Numbered from the stretch's first letter, positions 34,844 to 44,356 are shown. The stretch: DNA of 60,952 nucleotides from Candidatus Levybacteria bacterium RIFCSPLOWO2_12_FULL_41_12 (GCA_001784155.1 MFPL01000012.1:1-60952), one strand, 5' to 3'. Numbers and translations: made by a program. Notes: generated from the sequence alone by a model not told the origin.

Positions 34844-36019
34844 ATGCCGGCAATTCAGAGAAGCGAATTCGCGCTAGCACTAAATCAGGTGGCAAATGAG
34901 CGGGGAATTGATCCCCAGATTGTCGTGGAAACTGTAAAGAATGCGATTCTCGCAGCATATAGAAAAGATCACCCCGATATCGAAACTGAAGAATTTACAG
35001 TAACTTTGGACGAAAACACAGGAGAAGCCAGAGTATTTCATAAGAAAGAAGATCTTACGCCTCCGGGGTTTGGTAGAATTGCCGCGCAGACTGCAAAACA
35101 GGTAATTCTTCAAAAAATCAGAGAGAAGGAAAAGGAAGCAATAATCACTGATTATAAAGTCAGAATTGGAACTATAGTTAACGGAATGGTGTTGCGCTTC
35201 GCAGGCCCAAATATAATCGTAGACATAGGAAAAACAGAAGGAATCATGCCTCCTGAAGAGCAAATTCCCAATGAGAAATATCACCTTAACCAGCGCCTTG
35301 CAGTTTACCTTTCAGAAATTAGGGAAGGAGCGAAGGGAGAGGATATAATTGTTTCACGTGCCTCAAGTGGCCTCTTGGAAGGGCTCTTGAAGAGAGAAGT
35401 TCCTGAAGTTGCACAAGGGTCGGTCGAAATAAAAGAAATTATAAGAGAACCTGGAAATAGAGCAAAAATTGCGGTCGCATCTACTCAGTCGGGAATAGAT
35501 CCGGTAGGAAGCTGCGTTGGTCAAAAAGGAGTAAGAGTGCAAGCTGTTATCCAGGAATTCGGAGGAATAGAAAAGATAGATATTATCCAGTGGACACAAG
35601 TCCTAAAAGACTACATCATTCAAGCCCTGTCTCCTGCAAAAAATATGAAGGTAGACTTAAATGAAGAGGGGAAAACCGCTTTAGTTACTGTTCCTCAGGA
35701 AGATTTGTCTCTGGCAATCGGAAAAGACGGACAAAACGTAAGGCTTGCTTCAAAACTGACAGGAATAAAAATCGAGATTGAAGGAGAAGCCTCCGCCGCT
35801 GAAGCTTTGGAAGCGCAAGGAGAGGAAGATAAGACTAAGCTTGAAGAAGCCTCAGCTGAAGAGAAGCCTGCAGTAAAAAAAACTAAAAAGGAAAAAGCCC
35901 CCAAGGCCAAAGCAGCTGTCGAAGCTGCAAAAGCAGAAGATGAAGGAGAGGTATCTAAAGAAGAACCAAAAGAAGAACCAAAAGAAGAACCAAAAGACGA
36001 AAAGCCATCTGTGGGGTAA
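34844..36019 (+). CDS. nusA: Transcription termination/antitermination factor NusA
   Basis: The protein is 391 aa from ATG 34844. It has the N-terminal RNA-polymerase-binding domain (FALALNQVANERGIDPQ), an S1 domain (VRIGTIVNGMVLRF, about 105-118) and two KH domains (DPVGSCVGQKGVRVQAV, about 210-226, and LAIGKDGQNVRLASKLTG, about 290-307). The C-terminal 70 residues are acidic and low-complexity with three perfect 12-base repeats (35958-35993). NusA controls pausing, termination and folding of RNA. It leads the nusA-infB-DHH-like-rpsO-pnp series. Confidence 0.93.
   Translation: MPAIQRSEFALALNQVANERGIDPQIVVETVKNAILAAYRKDHPDIETEEFTVTLDENTGEARVFHKKEDLTPPGFGRIAAQTAKQVILQKIREKEKEAIITDYKVRIGTIVNGMVLRFAGPNIIVDIGKTEGIMPPEEQIPNEKYHLNQRLAVYLSEIREGAKGEDIIVSRASSGLLEGLLKREVPEVAQGSVEIKEIIREPGNRAKIAVASTQSGIDPVGSCVGQKGVRVQAVIQEFGGIEKIDIIQWTQVLKDYIIQALSPAKNMKVDLNEEGKTALVTVPQEDLSLAIGKDGQNVRLASKLTGIKIEIEGEASAAEALEAQGEEDKTKLEEASAEEKPAVKKTKKEKAPKAKAAVEAAKAEDEGEVSKEEPKEEPKEEPKDEKPSVG
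35958..35993 (+). repeat. Three perfect 12-bp tandem repeats in nusA
   Basis: The unit AAGAAGAACCAA occurs three times in a row and encodes a KEEP-type repeat in the NusA tail. A similar EPKEEPKE stretch ends DnaK. Length changes by slippage are likely between strains. Confidence 0.8.
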
Positions 36020-36051
36020 CCTATGAGAAACATTTCGTCTTCAAATAATAT

Positions 36052-37482
36052 ATGCCAAAAGATAATAAATCAAAAACAATCTATCCGCCCGTTGTAGCTG
36101 TTTTGGGTCATGTTGACCACGGAAAAACTACACTCCTTGATTCAGTTAGGAAATCTAGCGTCGCAGAAAAAGAGCACGGAGGAATAACTCAGAGAATCGG
36201 AGCCTCTTCAGTAGAAGTACTTCATGAAGGGATAAAGAGAAGAATAACTTTCATAGATACTCCGGGACACGAGGCCTTTTTTGCCATGAGAAGTAGGGGG
36301 GCGAGGGTCGCTGACGTATCGCTTCTCGTAGTTTCTCTGGTAGACGGGGTAATGCCTCAAACAAAGGAGAGTATAAAACTTCTTCAGGCATCCAAGATGC
36401 CTTTCATAGCTGTTCTTACAAAATCTGATTCACCGGAAAAAAATTCTGAGAAAGTAAAACAGCAGCTTATTAAAGAGGACGTAGTGCTAGAAGGGTATGG
36501 CGGAAATGTTCCCCTTATTGAAGTATCCGCAAGGGACGGAAGCAATATAAAGGAGCTTTTGGATCTAATTCTTCTGGTTTTTGACGTAACTCCCTCTCAT
36601 GCTTCAAAAACTTCTCCTTTCGAAGGGGTAGTTATTGAGTCGCGACTTGATGAAAAAGCAGGTCCTAGAGCAACACTTGTTATAAAAAACGGGTCATTAG
36701 CAGTAAGAGACGAGATTTCCTCCGATGGCCCGAAGGCCCGCGTCAGAACAATAATTAATTCTCTTGGGGAGCATATAAAAGAAGCAAGTGTAGGAGACGC
36801 TGTTGAAATTTTGGGTTTTGATAAAGTGCCCGATGTAGGAATCGTCTTTACAAAAGGTGGGAAAGCCGAGGCTCCGGTTTCGGTCCGGGAAGAATCCATT
36901 CCTCCTCAAAATCCGGAAGGAATAGTTTCTTTAACGCTCGCCGCAGAAACTCAAGGGGCACTGGAGGCAATTGTTAGCGCATTGCCGACTGGAGCAAAGC
37001 TTGTTTCCAAAAAAACCGGAGAGATAACTACAGCTGATGTGCTTTTCGCTAAGTCAATCGGTGCAATAGTTCTAGGATTTAATGTAAAGATAAGGCCTGA
37101 AGTTTTAAAGCTTGCAGCCACGGAAAAAGTATTAGTCAAAAATTACAAGCTTATTTACGAAATGCTCTCTGAGATAAATGACGTTATCGAAGGGAAAGAG
37201 CTGTCAATGCAGGAGGAAATATATGGAGTCGCAAAGATTCTGGCGCGATTTCCATATGAGAAAACAGAGGTTTTAGGTATTGCTGTCACAGACGGACGCG
37301 TGGCTAAAGGAGATAAGGCGCGAATCGTCCGTGGAGACGAAGTTGTAGGGGAAGCTAGGATTACTTCTCTCAGACAAGGTAAAGAACAAATATCAAAAGT
37401 AGAGACAGGCGAGGAAGCAGGTATTATAATCACCCCTTTTCTTGACTTTACTATAGGGGATATGGTAATATGCCACGGTTAG
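36052..37482 (+). CDS. infB: Translation initiation factor IF-2 (short form)
   Basis: This 476-aa translational GTPase starts almost at the G domain, with G1 GHVDHGKTT (about 19-27), the switch I GGITQRIGA, G3 DTPGHEAF and G4 TKSD, where most IF-2 have NKxD. Domains II, III and C-terminal C1/C2 follow (VLKLAATEKVLVKNYKLIYEM). IF-2 brings initiator tRNA to the ribosome. The long N-terminal region of typical IF-2 (400-500 aa more) is missing, as in many CPR bacteria. Confidence 0.95.
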   Translation: MPKDNKSKTIYPPVVAVLGHVDHGKTTLLDSVRKSSVAEKEHGGITQRIGASSVEVLHEGIKRRITFIDTPGHEAFFAMRSRGARVADVSLLVVSLVDGVMPQTKESIKLLQASKMPFIAVLTKSDSPEKNSEKVKQQLIKEDVVLEGYGGNVPLIEVSARDGSNIKELLDLILLVFDVTPSHASKTSPFEGVVIESRLDEKAGPRATLVIKNGSLAVRDEISSDGPKARVRTIINSLGEHIKEASVGDAVEILGFDKVPDVGIVFTKGGKAEAPVSVREESIPPQNPEGIVSLTLAAETQGALEAIVSALPTGAKLVSKKTGEITTADVLFAKSIGAIVLGFNVKIRPEVLKLAATEKVLVKNYKLIYEMLSEINDVIEGKELSMQEEIYGVAKILARFPYEKTEVLGIAVTDGRVAKGDKARIVRGDEVVGEARITSLRQGKEQISKVETGEEAGIIITPFLDFTIGDMVICHG

Positions 37483-37507
37483 TTTAATCCTATAGCATTT
37501 AGCATTC

Positions 37508-38386
37508 ATGAATAACTTAGATAAAGTAATCGAGGCTCTAAATAAAGGTGAACCCATCGCCGTCGCCGTAGGTCAAAATTATGGCCTTGACGAAATTGCT
37601 GCGGCATTAGGCCTTTACTTGACGCTTTTCGATTCAGGAAAAGACGTTTCTATTGCTTCTCCAACAAGTCCCCTGGTTGAAGTTTCAAATCTTGTAGGAA
37701 TAGATAAGGTTAAAGGAAACTTTGTAAATGGTAAGGGAGGAGATCTAGTTGTATCTTTTCCTTACAAGAATGATGAAATAGACAAAGTTTCGTATACCCT
37801 CGAAGAGGGATTCTTAAACATTATAGTTAAGGGAAAAGATGAGCAGCTCTCCTTCGGAGAAAAAGATGTGATATTTAAAAACACAAGCAAGGCTCCCTCT
37901 CTTTTATTCGTAGTTGGTACTCCAAGAATTTCTGATCTGGGAAGACTTTTTGACGCTGAAGCAATGAAGGACACAATGGTAGTAAATATAGATAATAAGC
38001 CGGATAACCAAGGATACGGAGACGTAGTTGTTGTTTCACCTACCGCGTCTTCTGTTTCAGAACAAGTCGGAGACTTGATACTGGGATTAGGACTTAGGCT
38101 TGATCCCGATTCTTCGCAGAATTTAATGTCTGGAATTTCCTACGCCACAAATGATTTTGCAAGCGACAGAACAACCCCTTTGGCTTTTGAAATAGCATCA
38201 ATTCTTATGAGAAATGGAGCTCGAAGAAATAGAACCCATACCGTACAGGAAGAGAGACCGGTAGCAGAGGAAAGAGTAGTCGGCGAGAGAACTTTTGATA
38301 TTAAGAGAGTTGAGCGAAAAGTTCAAAATCCGCCAAAAGAATGGCTTACACCTAAGATTTATAAAGGTTCAACGAACGTTGAATAA
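37508..38386 (+). CDS. DHH-phosphoesterase-like protein with degenerate active site
   Basis: This 292-aa protein has the fold pattern of NrnA-type DHH proteins, but its metal sites are changed. The first motif, normally GHxxPDGDAIGS, reads GQNYGLDEIAAAL (about 22-34). The DHH motif, normally NIDHHxxN, reads NIDNKPDN (about 160-167). The following ASSVSEQV stretch is conserved. It sits between infB and rpsO, where nrnA lies in many Firmicutes operons. NrnA degrades short RNAs and pAp. This copy probably lacks catalysis and may bind RNA or nucleotides. Confidence 0.75.
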   Translation: MNNLDKVIEALNKGEPIAVAVGQNYGLDEIAAALGLYLTLFDSGKDVSIASPTSPLVEVSNLVGIDKVKGNFVNGKGGDLVVSFPYKNDEIDKVSYTLEEGFLNIIVKGKDEQLSFGEKDVIFKNTSKAPSLLFVVGTPRISDLGRLFDAEAMKDTMVVNIDNKPDNQGYGDVVVVSPTASSVSEQVGDLILGLGLRLDPDSSQNLMSGISYATNDFASDRTTPLAFEIASILMRNGARRNRTHTVQEERPVAEERVVGERTFDIKRVERKVQNPPKEWLTPKIYKGSTNVE

Positions 38387-38394
38387 AGCCTCGA

Positions 38395-38423
38395 TTGTTA
38401 AAGTAAAGAAAGAATGTTATAAT
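38395..38423 (+). promoter_or_regulatory. rpsO promoter
   Basis: TTGTTA (38395-38400), 17 bases, TGT-TATAAT (-10 at 38418-38423), 7 bases, ATG 38431. Confidence 0.8.
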
Positions 38424-38430
38424 ACGACCT

Positions 38431-38700
38431 ATGCCGCTTAGTCCTTCACAGAAACAAGAAGTTATTAAGGAGTTCCAAACAGTAGATGGAGATACGGGAA
38501 GTCCTGAAGTGCAGATCGCACTTTTGTCCAAAAGAATAGAAAAGCTAACGGGACATCTTAAGGAACACAATCATGATGTTCATTCAAGGCGTGGGCTTCT
38601 GTCGATGATCGCCAAAAGACGCAGACTTGTGAATTTTCTAGAGAAGGTAGATAAAATTAGAGCCTCCGAGATTGTTAAGAAAGTAGGACTAAAAAACTAA
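38431..38700 (+). CDS. rpsO: 30S ribosomal protein S15
   Basis: This 89-aa protein of normal length has the S15 signature DTGSPEVQIALLSKRI (about 21-36), LTGHLKEHNHDVHSRRGLL and KRRRLVNFLEK. S15 binds the 16S rRNA central domain and starts platform assembly. It has its own promoter, with the start codon 7 bases from the -10, and is followed by pnp as in many bacteria. Confidence 0.96.
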   Translation: MPLSPSQKQEVIKEFQTVDGDTGSPEVQIALLSKRIEKLTGHLKEHNHDVHSRRGLLSMIAKRRRLVNFLEKVDKIRASEIVKKVGLKN

Positions 38701-38751
38701 CTAACTTCCTTATAGGAGTGCCTCGTAACAAAGTAATAAAGTAAGAAATAA

Positions 38752-41040
38752 ATGAAAAAGACTCAAGCAAGTTTAGAGCTTGCAGGTAAAACATTAACGC
38801 TCGAAATGGGAGAATTGGCAAGACTTGCCACGTCTTCCGTTTTGGCGCGGCTCGGAGATACTATGGTGCTTGCTACTGTAGTAATGGGACAGGAGAGAGA
38901 TGATATTGATTACTTTCCTCTTACCGTTGAATACGTTGAACGACTTTATGCAGGGGGAAGAATTAAGGGATCGCGTTGGGTGAAAAGAGAGGGAAGGCCA
39001 TCTGATGACGCAATCCTTTCAGGAAGACTAATTGATCGATCAATCCGCCCGCTTTTTCCAAAGAGTTTTAAAAGAGAAGTCCAGGTAGTAGTAACTATCC
39101 TATCCGTAGATAACGTAAATGATCCGGATACCCTCTCAATAGTTGCAACATCCGCGGCGTTGCATATGTCACCCATTCCATGGGGAGGGCCGGTGGGAGC
39201 GGTAAGAGTAGCAGTAGTTAAAGAGAAGGGAAATGGAAATACAGAATTTATCATTAATCCTGAAATCAGCGAGACTCAGCTTTCAGATTTGGACCTTGTA
39301 GTAACTCAGACTAAAGATAAGACTCTCATGATAGAGGCAGGAGCCAATCAGGTTTCGGAAGACAAGGCGCTTGAGGCAATAGAGAAGGCGCAGGCTGAAA
39401 ATGTAAAAATAATAGAATTTATTGAGAACTTGGCAAAGGAAGCAGGGATTAAAAAAGAAGCTGCTCCGGAAGATCCTCGTTTGGCAGAGCTTACTTCGAA
39501 GCTTGAGAAGTCATATAAGGAAGACATAGAGGCGCTAATTAAGATAAGAGTAGATAAGGAATCCGGAAAGGATCTTTCTACAGACGCTTTAATAGATAGA
39601 ATTTATCAAGACGAAAAATTAAGCGATCCCGAAAACGCTCCCGACAAAAAGAAAACATCAAAAGCGCTTGAAACAGTTCTTTATAAGATTATTAAATCAA
39701 ATACTCTTAAAGGAAAAAGAGTCGACGGGCGCGGAATGGATGAGGTCCGCCCTATTTCTTCAAAAGTAAGTGTTCTTCCCAGAACCCACGGATCTGCAAT
39801 ATTTCAAAGAGGAGACACACAGGTATTAACAGTAGCAACGCTTGGTTCTCCAAGAATGGAGCAGTTAATTGAATCAGCTGAAGGTGAAGAGGCAAAAAGC
39901 TACATACATCACTACTCTTTTCCTCCTTACTCTGTTGGTGAAACTGGAAGAATGGGTGTGCCCTCTAGACGAGAAATAGGACATGGTGCGCTCGCTGAGA
40001 GGGCTTTAGAACCAGTTATTCCAATTCAGGAAAGTTTTCCATATACGATTCGAGTAGTCTCTGAAGTTCTCTCCTCGAATGGCTCAACATCTATGGCATC
40101 TACTTGTGGATCTACGCTTGCTCTAATGGATGCAGGAGTTCCTATTAAAAGCCCGGTTTCAGGAGTTGCGATGGGTATGATGTCTGATGGAGACAAGTAC
40201 CAAATACTTACGGATATCCTGGGTCTTGAAGATTTTGCAGGAGATATGGATTTCAAAGTGGCAGGAACAAAGGAGGGCGTAACTGCGATACAGCTTGATG
40301 TAAAAATTCCAGGTCTTACGCTAGCACAAATTAAAGAGATTTTGGAAAAAGCGAAAGTTGCAAGAGAGGGAATAATGGACACAATGCTTTCTGTAATTCC
40401 CACAGTGCGACAGGGAGTCTCAGAATACGCGCCAAAAATAGAATTAATTCATATTCCGGTCGAAAAAATTGGAGAGGTTATAGGGCCGGGGGGAAGAATG
40501 ATAAAAAGTATTATAGCGCAGACCGGTGCAACAGTAGACGTAGAGGACGACGGAACAGTTACAGTCTCGGGAACAAATGAAGAGTCCGTAAGAATGGCTT
40601 CAGAATGGATAGCTGGCTTAGTGCGTGAAGTAAAAGCAGGAGAAGTCTTTGAAGGCGAAGTGAAGAGAATCCTACCATTCGGAGCATTTGTTGAAATTCT
40701 TCCGGGAAAAGAAGGAATGGTTCATGTATCCCAGATGGCTTCTGAATTCGTGAAAAATCCAAATGACGTAGTTGCGATTGGCGATAAGGTTAAAGTAAAG
40801 GTAATAGAAATCGATGAACAATCTAGGATAAACCTTTCAATGAAATTCGGACAAGAAGGCTCAGGGGCCGGTGGGGGAGACCGTCCGGAAAAAGGAAATG
40901 AAAAAGAGGTTCCTGCTCTACAGCAGCCAAAAAGTGCACATCCCCTGGCAATGCAATTTCAGCGCGAAAGACGTGAAAAAGAAGAAAGCATGAGGCGTGC
41001 AAATCCCAGACGCACTCCCTACAAAAAAAACAATTACTAG
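38752..41040 (+). CDS. pnp: Polyribonucleotide nucleotidyltransferase
   Basis: This 762-aa PNPase has two RNase PH domains (first about 10-220; second about 320-550 with KRVDGRGMDEVRPIS and GSTSMASTCGSTLALMDAG), an intermediate helical domain, a KH domain (GPGGRMIKSIIAQTGA, about 578-593) and an S1 domain (VFEGEVKRILPFGAFVEILPG, about 632-652). It degrades RNA 3' to 5' with phosphate. The C-terminal tail is basic and low-complexity. It lies 50 bases after rpsO. Confidence 0.96.
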   Translation: MKKTQASLELAGKTLTLEMGELARLATSSVLARLGDTMVLATVVMGQERDDIDYFPLTVEYVERLYAGGRIKGSRWVKREGRPSDDAILSGRLIDRSIRPLFPKSFKREVQVVVTILSVDNVNDPDTLSIVATSAALHMSPIPWGGPVGAVRVAVVKEKGNGNTEFIINPEISETQLSDLDLVVTQTKDKTLMIEAGANQVSEDKALEAIEKAQAENVKIIEFIENLAKEAGIKKEAAPEDPRLAELTSKLEKSYKEDIEALIKIRVDKESGKDLSTDALIDRIYQDEKLSDPENAPDKKKTSKALETVLYKIIKSNTLKGKRVDGRGMDEVRPISSKVSVLPRTHGSAIFQRGDTQVLTVATLGSPRMEQLIESAEGEEAKSYIHHYSFPPYSVGETGRMGVPSRREIGHGALAERALEPVIPIQESFPYTIRVVSEVLSSNGSTSMASTCGSTLALMDAGVPIKSPVSGVAMGMMSDGDKYQILTDILGLEDFAGDMDFKVAGTKEGVTAIQLDVKIPGLTLAQIKEILEKAKVAREGIMDTMLSVIPTVRQGVSEYAPKIELIHIPVEKIGEVIGPGGRMIKSIIAQTGATVDVEDDGTVTVSGTNEESVRMASEWIAGLVREVKAGEVFEGEVKRILPFGAFVEILPGKEGMVHVSQMASEFVKNPNDVVAIGDKVKVKVIEIDEQSRINLSMKFGQEGSGAGGGDRPEKGNEKEVPALQQPKSAHPLAMQFQRERREKEESMRRANPRRTPYKKNNY

Positions 41041-41060
41041 ACTAAGCAGTCCTCTTCCCC

Positions 41061-41066
41061 TATTAT
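41061..41066 (+). promoter_or_regulatory. -10 box of the Lon-like ATPase gene
   Basis: TATTAT ending 6 bases before ATG 41073. No clear -35 is visible. Confidence 0.5.
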
Positions 41067-41072
41067 TTATAT

Positions 41073-42116
41073 ATGGATCAGAATCTGTCCCAAAACATTA
41101 ACGCTTTGCGCGAAAAAGTCAAAAATGCAAATCTTCCAACGGATTTATCGGAAAAGATAGATAGTATGATTTCTATCGTTTCAACAGCAGGCATGTCGAT
41201 TAACAACTTTGAGAACGTAGCTAGCTATATAAATTACGTCGTTTCGCTTCCCTTTAACTCTTTATCCCAAGACACTTTGGATTTGAATAAAGCAAAGGAA
41301 GTTTTAGACAAAAATCACTATGGTCTCCAGAGTGTAAAAGACAGAATTCTTGAGTACATGGCGAGCTTAATCCTAAATATTCAAAAAGATCAGGGCAGTT
41401 CAATGGATGCGCCTATTCTTTGTCTGGTAGGACTTGTCGGAACAGGTAAAACCACCCTAGCCTATTCTATAGCTCAAGCTCTGGGTCGTTCTTTTGAAAG
41501 AATCCCTTTTGGAGGACTGGGGGATATAAGATCTATTAGGGGACAAGCCCGAGGCCTTAATGACGCAGAGCCAGGGTTAATCATAAAAAAACTTATTAAT
41601 GCGAAAACTAAAAACCCTGTTATTCTCCTTGACGAAATAGACAGAGTTGTCGAAGTCTCGAGGGCAGATGTTATGGGTGTACTTTTGGAAGTTTTAGATC
41701 CAACGCAAAATAAAGCATTTGTAGATCATTATGTCGATTATCCATTCGATTTGTCTCAGGTACTTTTCGTCGCTACGGCTAACAATACAACTAATATATC
41801 AACAGCTGTTTTAGACAGGCTTGAGGTTATTCAGATGCCTTCATACAGCGATGAAGAAAAACTAAATATAGGAAAGAGCTATCTTTTGCCTAAAATTATT
41901 GAGCGCTCTGGGCTCGGTGTGGGACAACTTGTGTTTGACGAAACCATCTGGCCTAGTATCATAAGACCATTAGGATTTGACTCCGGAATTAGAAGTCTTG
42001 AGAGGGCAATAGAGGGAATTTCTAGAAAGGCAGCCCGTATGATTGTTGAAGGAAAAATCAAGAAAGATGCTATAATCCGAGTTGATAGCTCGAACATTAA
42101 GGCATTCATGACCTAA
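41073..42116 (+). CDS. Stand-alone Lon AAA+ module without protease domain
   Basis: This 347-aa protein aligns in pattern with the central part of Lon. A helical region (about 1-85) leads to Walker A GLVGTGKTTLA (about 115-125), the GLGDIRSIRGQARGLNDAEPG loop, Walker B ILLDEIDR, the LLEVLDPTQNKAFVDHYVD stretch, sensor FVATANN and the small domain (GIRSLERAIEGISRKAA). It ends there. The S16 Ser-Lys protease domain and the N-terminal substrate domain are both absent, and RNase J begins five bases on. It may be an unfoldase or remodeller, perhaps with a separate partner. Confidence 0.85.
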   Translation: MDQNLSQNINALREKVKNANLPTDLSEKIDSMISIVSTAGMSINNFENVASYINYVVSLPFNSLSQDTLDLNKAKEVLDKNHYGLQSVKDRILEYMASLILNIQKDQGSSMDAPILCLVGLVGTGKTTLAYSIAQALGRSFERIPFGGLGDIRSIRGQARGLNDAEPGLIIKKLINAKTKNPVILLDEIDRVVEVSRADVMGVLLEVLDPTQNKAFVDHYVDYPFDLSQVLFVATANNTTNISTAVLDRLEVIQMPSYSDEEKLNIGKSYLLPKIIERSGLGVGQLVFDETIWPSIIRPLGFDSGIRSLERAIEGISRKAARMIVEGKIKKDAIIRVDSSNIKAFMT

Positions 42117-42120
42117 TTTT

Positions 42121-43773
42121 ATGGATAAAAAAATTTCATTTATTCCTATTGGAGGAATCACAGACGTCACCAAAAACATGTATCTCTACGAATATGAGGA
42201 TTCAATTCTAATAGTTGATTGTGGGCTTGGGTTTCCCAACGAAACAATGCTCGGCGTTGACCTTCTTCTTCCTGACATAACTTACCTTAAAACCACTAAG
42301 AAAAAAATTGTAGGAATGGTATTAACTCACGGACACGAAGATCATATAGGTGCGCTTCCATATGTGCTTCCGGAACTACCAAGTTTTCCGATATACGCCA
42401 CAACCCTAACAGCAGCATTTTCAAACGAAAAGTTAGTGGAGTTTGGAACATCTTACAGAGTGCAGACTGTGCCTTTCGAAAAAGATATTCAAATAGGTCC
42501 CTTTGGCATATCTTTTATCAGAGTTACTCATTCCGTTCCCGATACCTCAAACATTTTTATTAAAACACCCGCGGGGAATTTTTATCACGGATCAGATTTC
42601 AAATTTGACATGACGCCGTTTGATGGAAAGAAAACGGACTTTACAAAGATATCCAGACTTTCGTCGCAAGGGGTGTTATGTCTAATGTCTGATGCCTTAG
42701 GGGCAGAAAGACCGGGAGCCTCTCCAACAGAAATGGATATTCTTCCGATTCTTATTGAAGAGATGAGAACCTGTAAGGGGAAAATCATTTTGACTACTTA
42801 CTCATCCAACATTTCAAGACTTAACCAGGCAGTTTTGGCGGCAAGACTCACGGGACGGAAAGTTTGCTTCATTGGACGATCTCTTCTTAAGGCTAAGGAT
42901 GTAGCTCAGAGACTGGATTATATGAAAATAGATAAAGGGATTGAGATAGAACAAAAACAGCTCAGAAATTTTAAAGATCAGAATTTGCTACTTTTCGTTG
43001 CAGGCAGTCAGGGGCAGGAAGGCTCTGCTCTTTCAAGGCTAGTAAATGGAGACATAAGAGAAACCTCGATTAAACCTACTGACACTGTGATATTTTCATC
43101 GGATATTATTCCGGGAAATGAAGTGTCGGTGAATGCACTAATTGATGAAATTTCTAAAATTGGAGCAAAAGTTTTGCATTCAGAAGTCGCAGAAGACATA
43201 CACGTATCAGGCCACGGTAAGCAATATGACTTAATGCTTATGATGTCTTTGGTAAAAGGGCAAAATGTAATGCCAATAGGCTCAACATATAGACACGCCG
43301 CAGCGTACAGACAGCTTGCCCGGAATATGGGGTATCTGGATAAAAATATACTTCTTTTGGAGGATGGGCAGGAAATAATCTTTGAAAAAGGAACAACAAG
43401 AATGGGGCAGAAGATACAGGTTAGAAATGTTTACGTAGACCAGCTGTCAGGCGAGGAGATAGAGAGCTTTGTCCTTAGAGATAGAGAAAAGATATCCAAG
43501 GAAGGCGTTGTGGTATTAATGCTTGAGCTCGATTCTAACACAGGACAGGTAATAGGAACACCCAATATAATAGCGCGTGGCTTTTCAACAGCAGAAGCTA
43601 TTGAGTTAAACAAAGCTTTGGTAAATGAAATAAAAAGAAGCATGCTGAATAAGAAGGGACGAGTAACAGACTGGACCTATACGAGACGCTTTATAGGAGG
43701 AATAGCTGAGAAATTTATTTCAACTAAATTTAGAAGACGACCTCTTGTCCTTCCCGTAGTTATAGAAGTGTAG
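42121..43773 (+). CDS. rnj: Ribonuclease J
   Basis: This 550-aa metallo-beta-lactamase/beta-CASP RNase has the zinc motif LTHGHEDHIGALPY (about 74-87), HGSDFKFD and the beta-CASP motif SGHGKQYDLMLM (about 364-375), followed by the C-terminal domain. RNase J has 5'-3' exonuclease and endonuclease activity in mRNA and rRNA processing. It starts 4 bases after the Lon-like gene, which links the two, and it is near pnp, giving a small RNA-decay neighbourhood. Confidence 0.94.
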   Translation: MDKKISFIPIGGITDVTKNMYLYEYEDSILIVDCGLGFPNETMLGVDLLLPDITYLKTTKKKIVGMVLTHGHEDHIGALPYVLPELPSFPIYATTLTAAFSNEKLVEFGTSYRVQTVPFEKDIQIGPFGISFIRVTHSVPDTSNIFIKTPAGNFYHGSDFKFDMTPFDGKKTDFTKISRLSSQGVLCLMSDALGAERPGASPTEMDILPILIEEMRTCKGKIILTTYSSNISRLNQAVLAARLTGRKVCFIGRSLLKAKDVAQRLDYMKIDKGIEIEQKQLRNFKDQNLLLFVAGSQGQEGSALSRLVNGDIRETSIKPTDTVIFSSDIIPGNEVSVNALIDEISKIGAKVLHSEVAEDIHVSGHGKQYDLMLMMSLVKGQNVMPIGSTYRHAAAYRQLARNMGYLDKNILLLEDGQEIIFEKGTTRMGQKIQVRNVYVDQLSGEEIESFVLRDREKISKEGVVVLMLELDSNTGQVIGTPNIIARGFSTAEAIELNKALVNEIKRSMLNKKGRVTDWTYTRRFIGGIAEKFISTKFRRRPLVLPVVIEV

Positions 43774-43815
43774 GAATATTCTCATTTGTGGTAGAATAAT
43801 ATCTCCCATACCCAA

Positions 43816-44346
43816 ATGAAGGCATTTTTAAAAGAAATCAAGTTTGATTCAACGAACCACACATATATAAAAAACATCACTGATGTTGTTAACGAAGCAA
43901 TAAAAAAAGCTGGCGTAAAAGATGGATTAGCCTTAATTAATAGTAAACATACGACAATGGGAATTCTGGTGAATGAAATAGCCGAGCCCCACCTTCTAGA
44001 AGATTTTCTTCATCACACTCTTGCCTCAGTACACGAAGATAAAAGATCAACAAGAGTAAATAAAGACTATAAGCATCCAACAAAAGATTATAAACATAGG
44101 TGTCAGGATAATCCTTACTGTGATGAGATAGACGAGGATTATAATGCAGCAGCCCACATTAGAGCCATTCTTTATTCTCATCCCAGCGTATCGCTCTCCA
44201 TAAAAGGCGGGAAATTGGAGTTGGGTAAATATCAGGAAGTTGCTATTTTTGAATTTGACGGAAGAGACGGGAAGGGGAAAAATCCTATCAGAAAAAGAAC
44301 AGTGCAGATCTGGATCTACCCCTTCGAGGAAGTAGTAGTACTATAA
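43816..44346 (+). CDS. YjbQ/UPF0047 family protein
   Basis: This 176-aa protein has the UPF0047 motifs NSKHTTMGILVNE (about 42-54) and DYNAAAHIRAIL (about 112-123), and ends with a QIWIYPFEEV strand. The family is usually about 135 aa. Here an insert (about 75-108) contains HPTKDYKHRCQDNPYC. Some members have been linked to a weak thiamin-phosphate synthase activity, but the role is not settled. A TAGAAT box (43792-43797) lies upstream. Confidence 0.85.
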   Translation: MKAFLKEIKFDSTNHTYIKNITDVVNEAIKKAGVKDGLALINSKHTTMGILVNEIAEPHLLEDFLHHTLASVHEDKRSTRVNKDYKHPTKDYKHRCQDNPYCDEIDEDYNAAAHIRAILYSHPSVSLSIKGGKLELGKYQEVAIFEFDGRDGKGKNPIRKRTVQIWIYPFEEVVVL

Positions 44347-44347
44347 T
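44342..44347 (+). promoter_or_regulatory. -10 box of the membrane glycosyltransferase gene
   Basis: TATAAT overlapping the yjbQ stop codon, 9 bases before the GTG start at 44357. Confidence 0.6.
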
Positions 44348-44356
44348 TTATCTTAG

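Noticed and set aside
34880-35284. 134-codon frame antisense to nusA
   Set aside because: It lies wholly within conserved nusA coding sequence, and the composition is that of a reverse-strand shadow.
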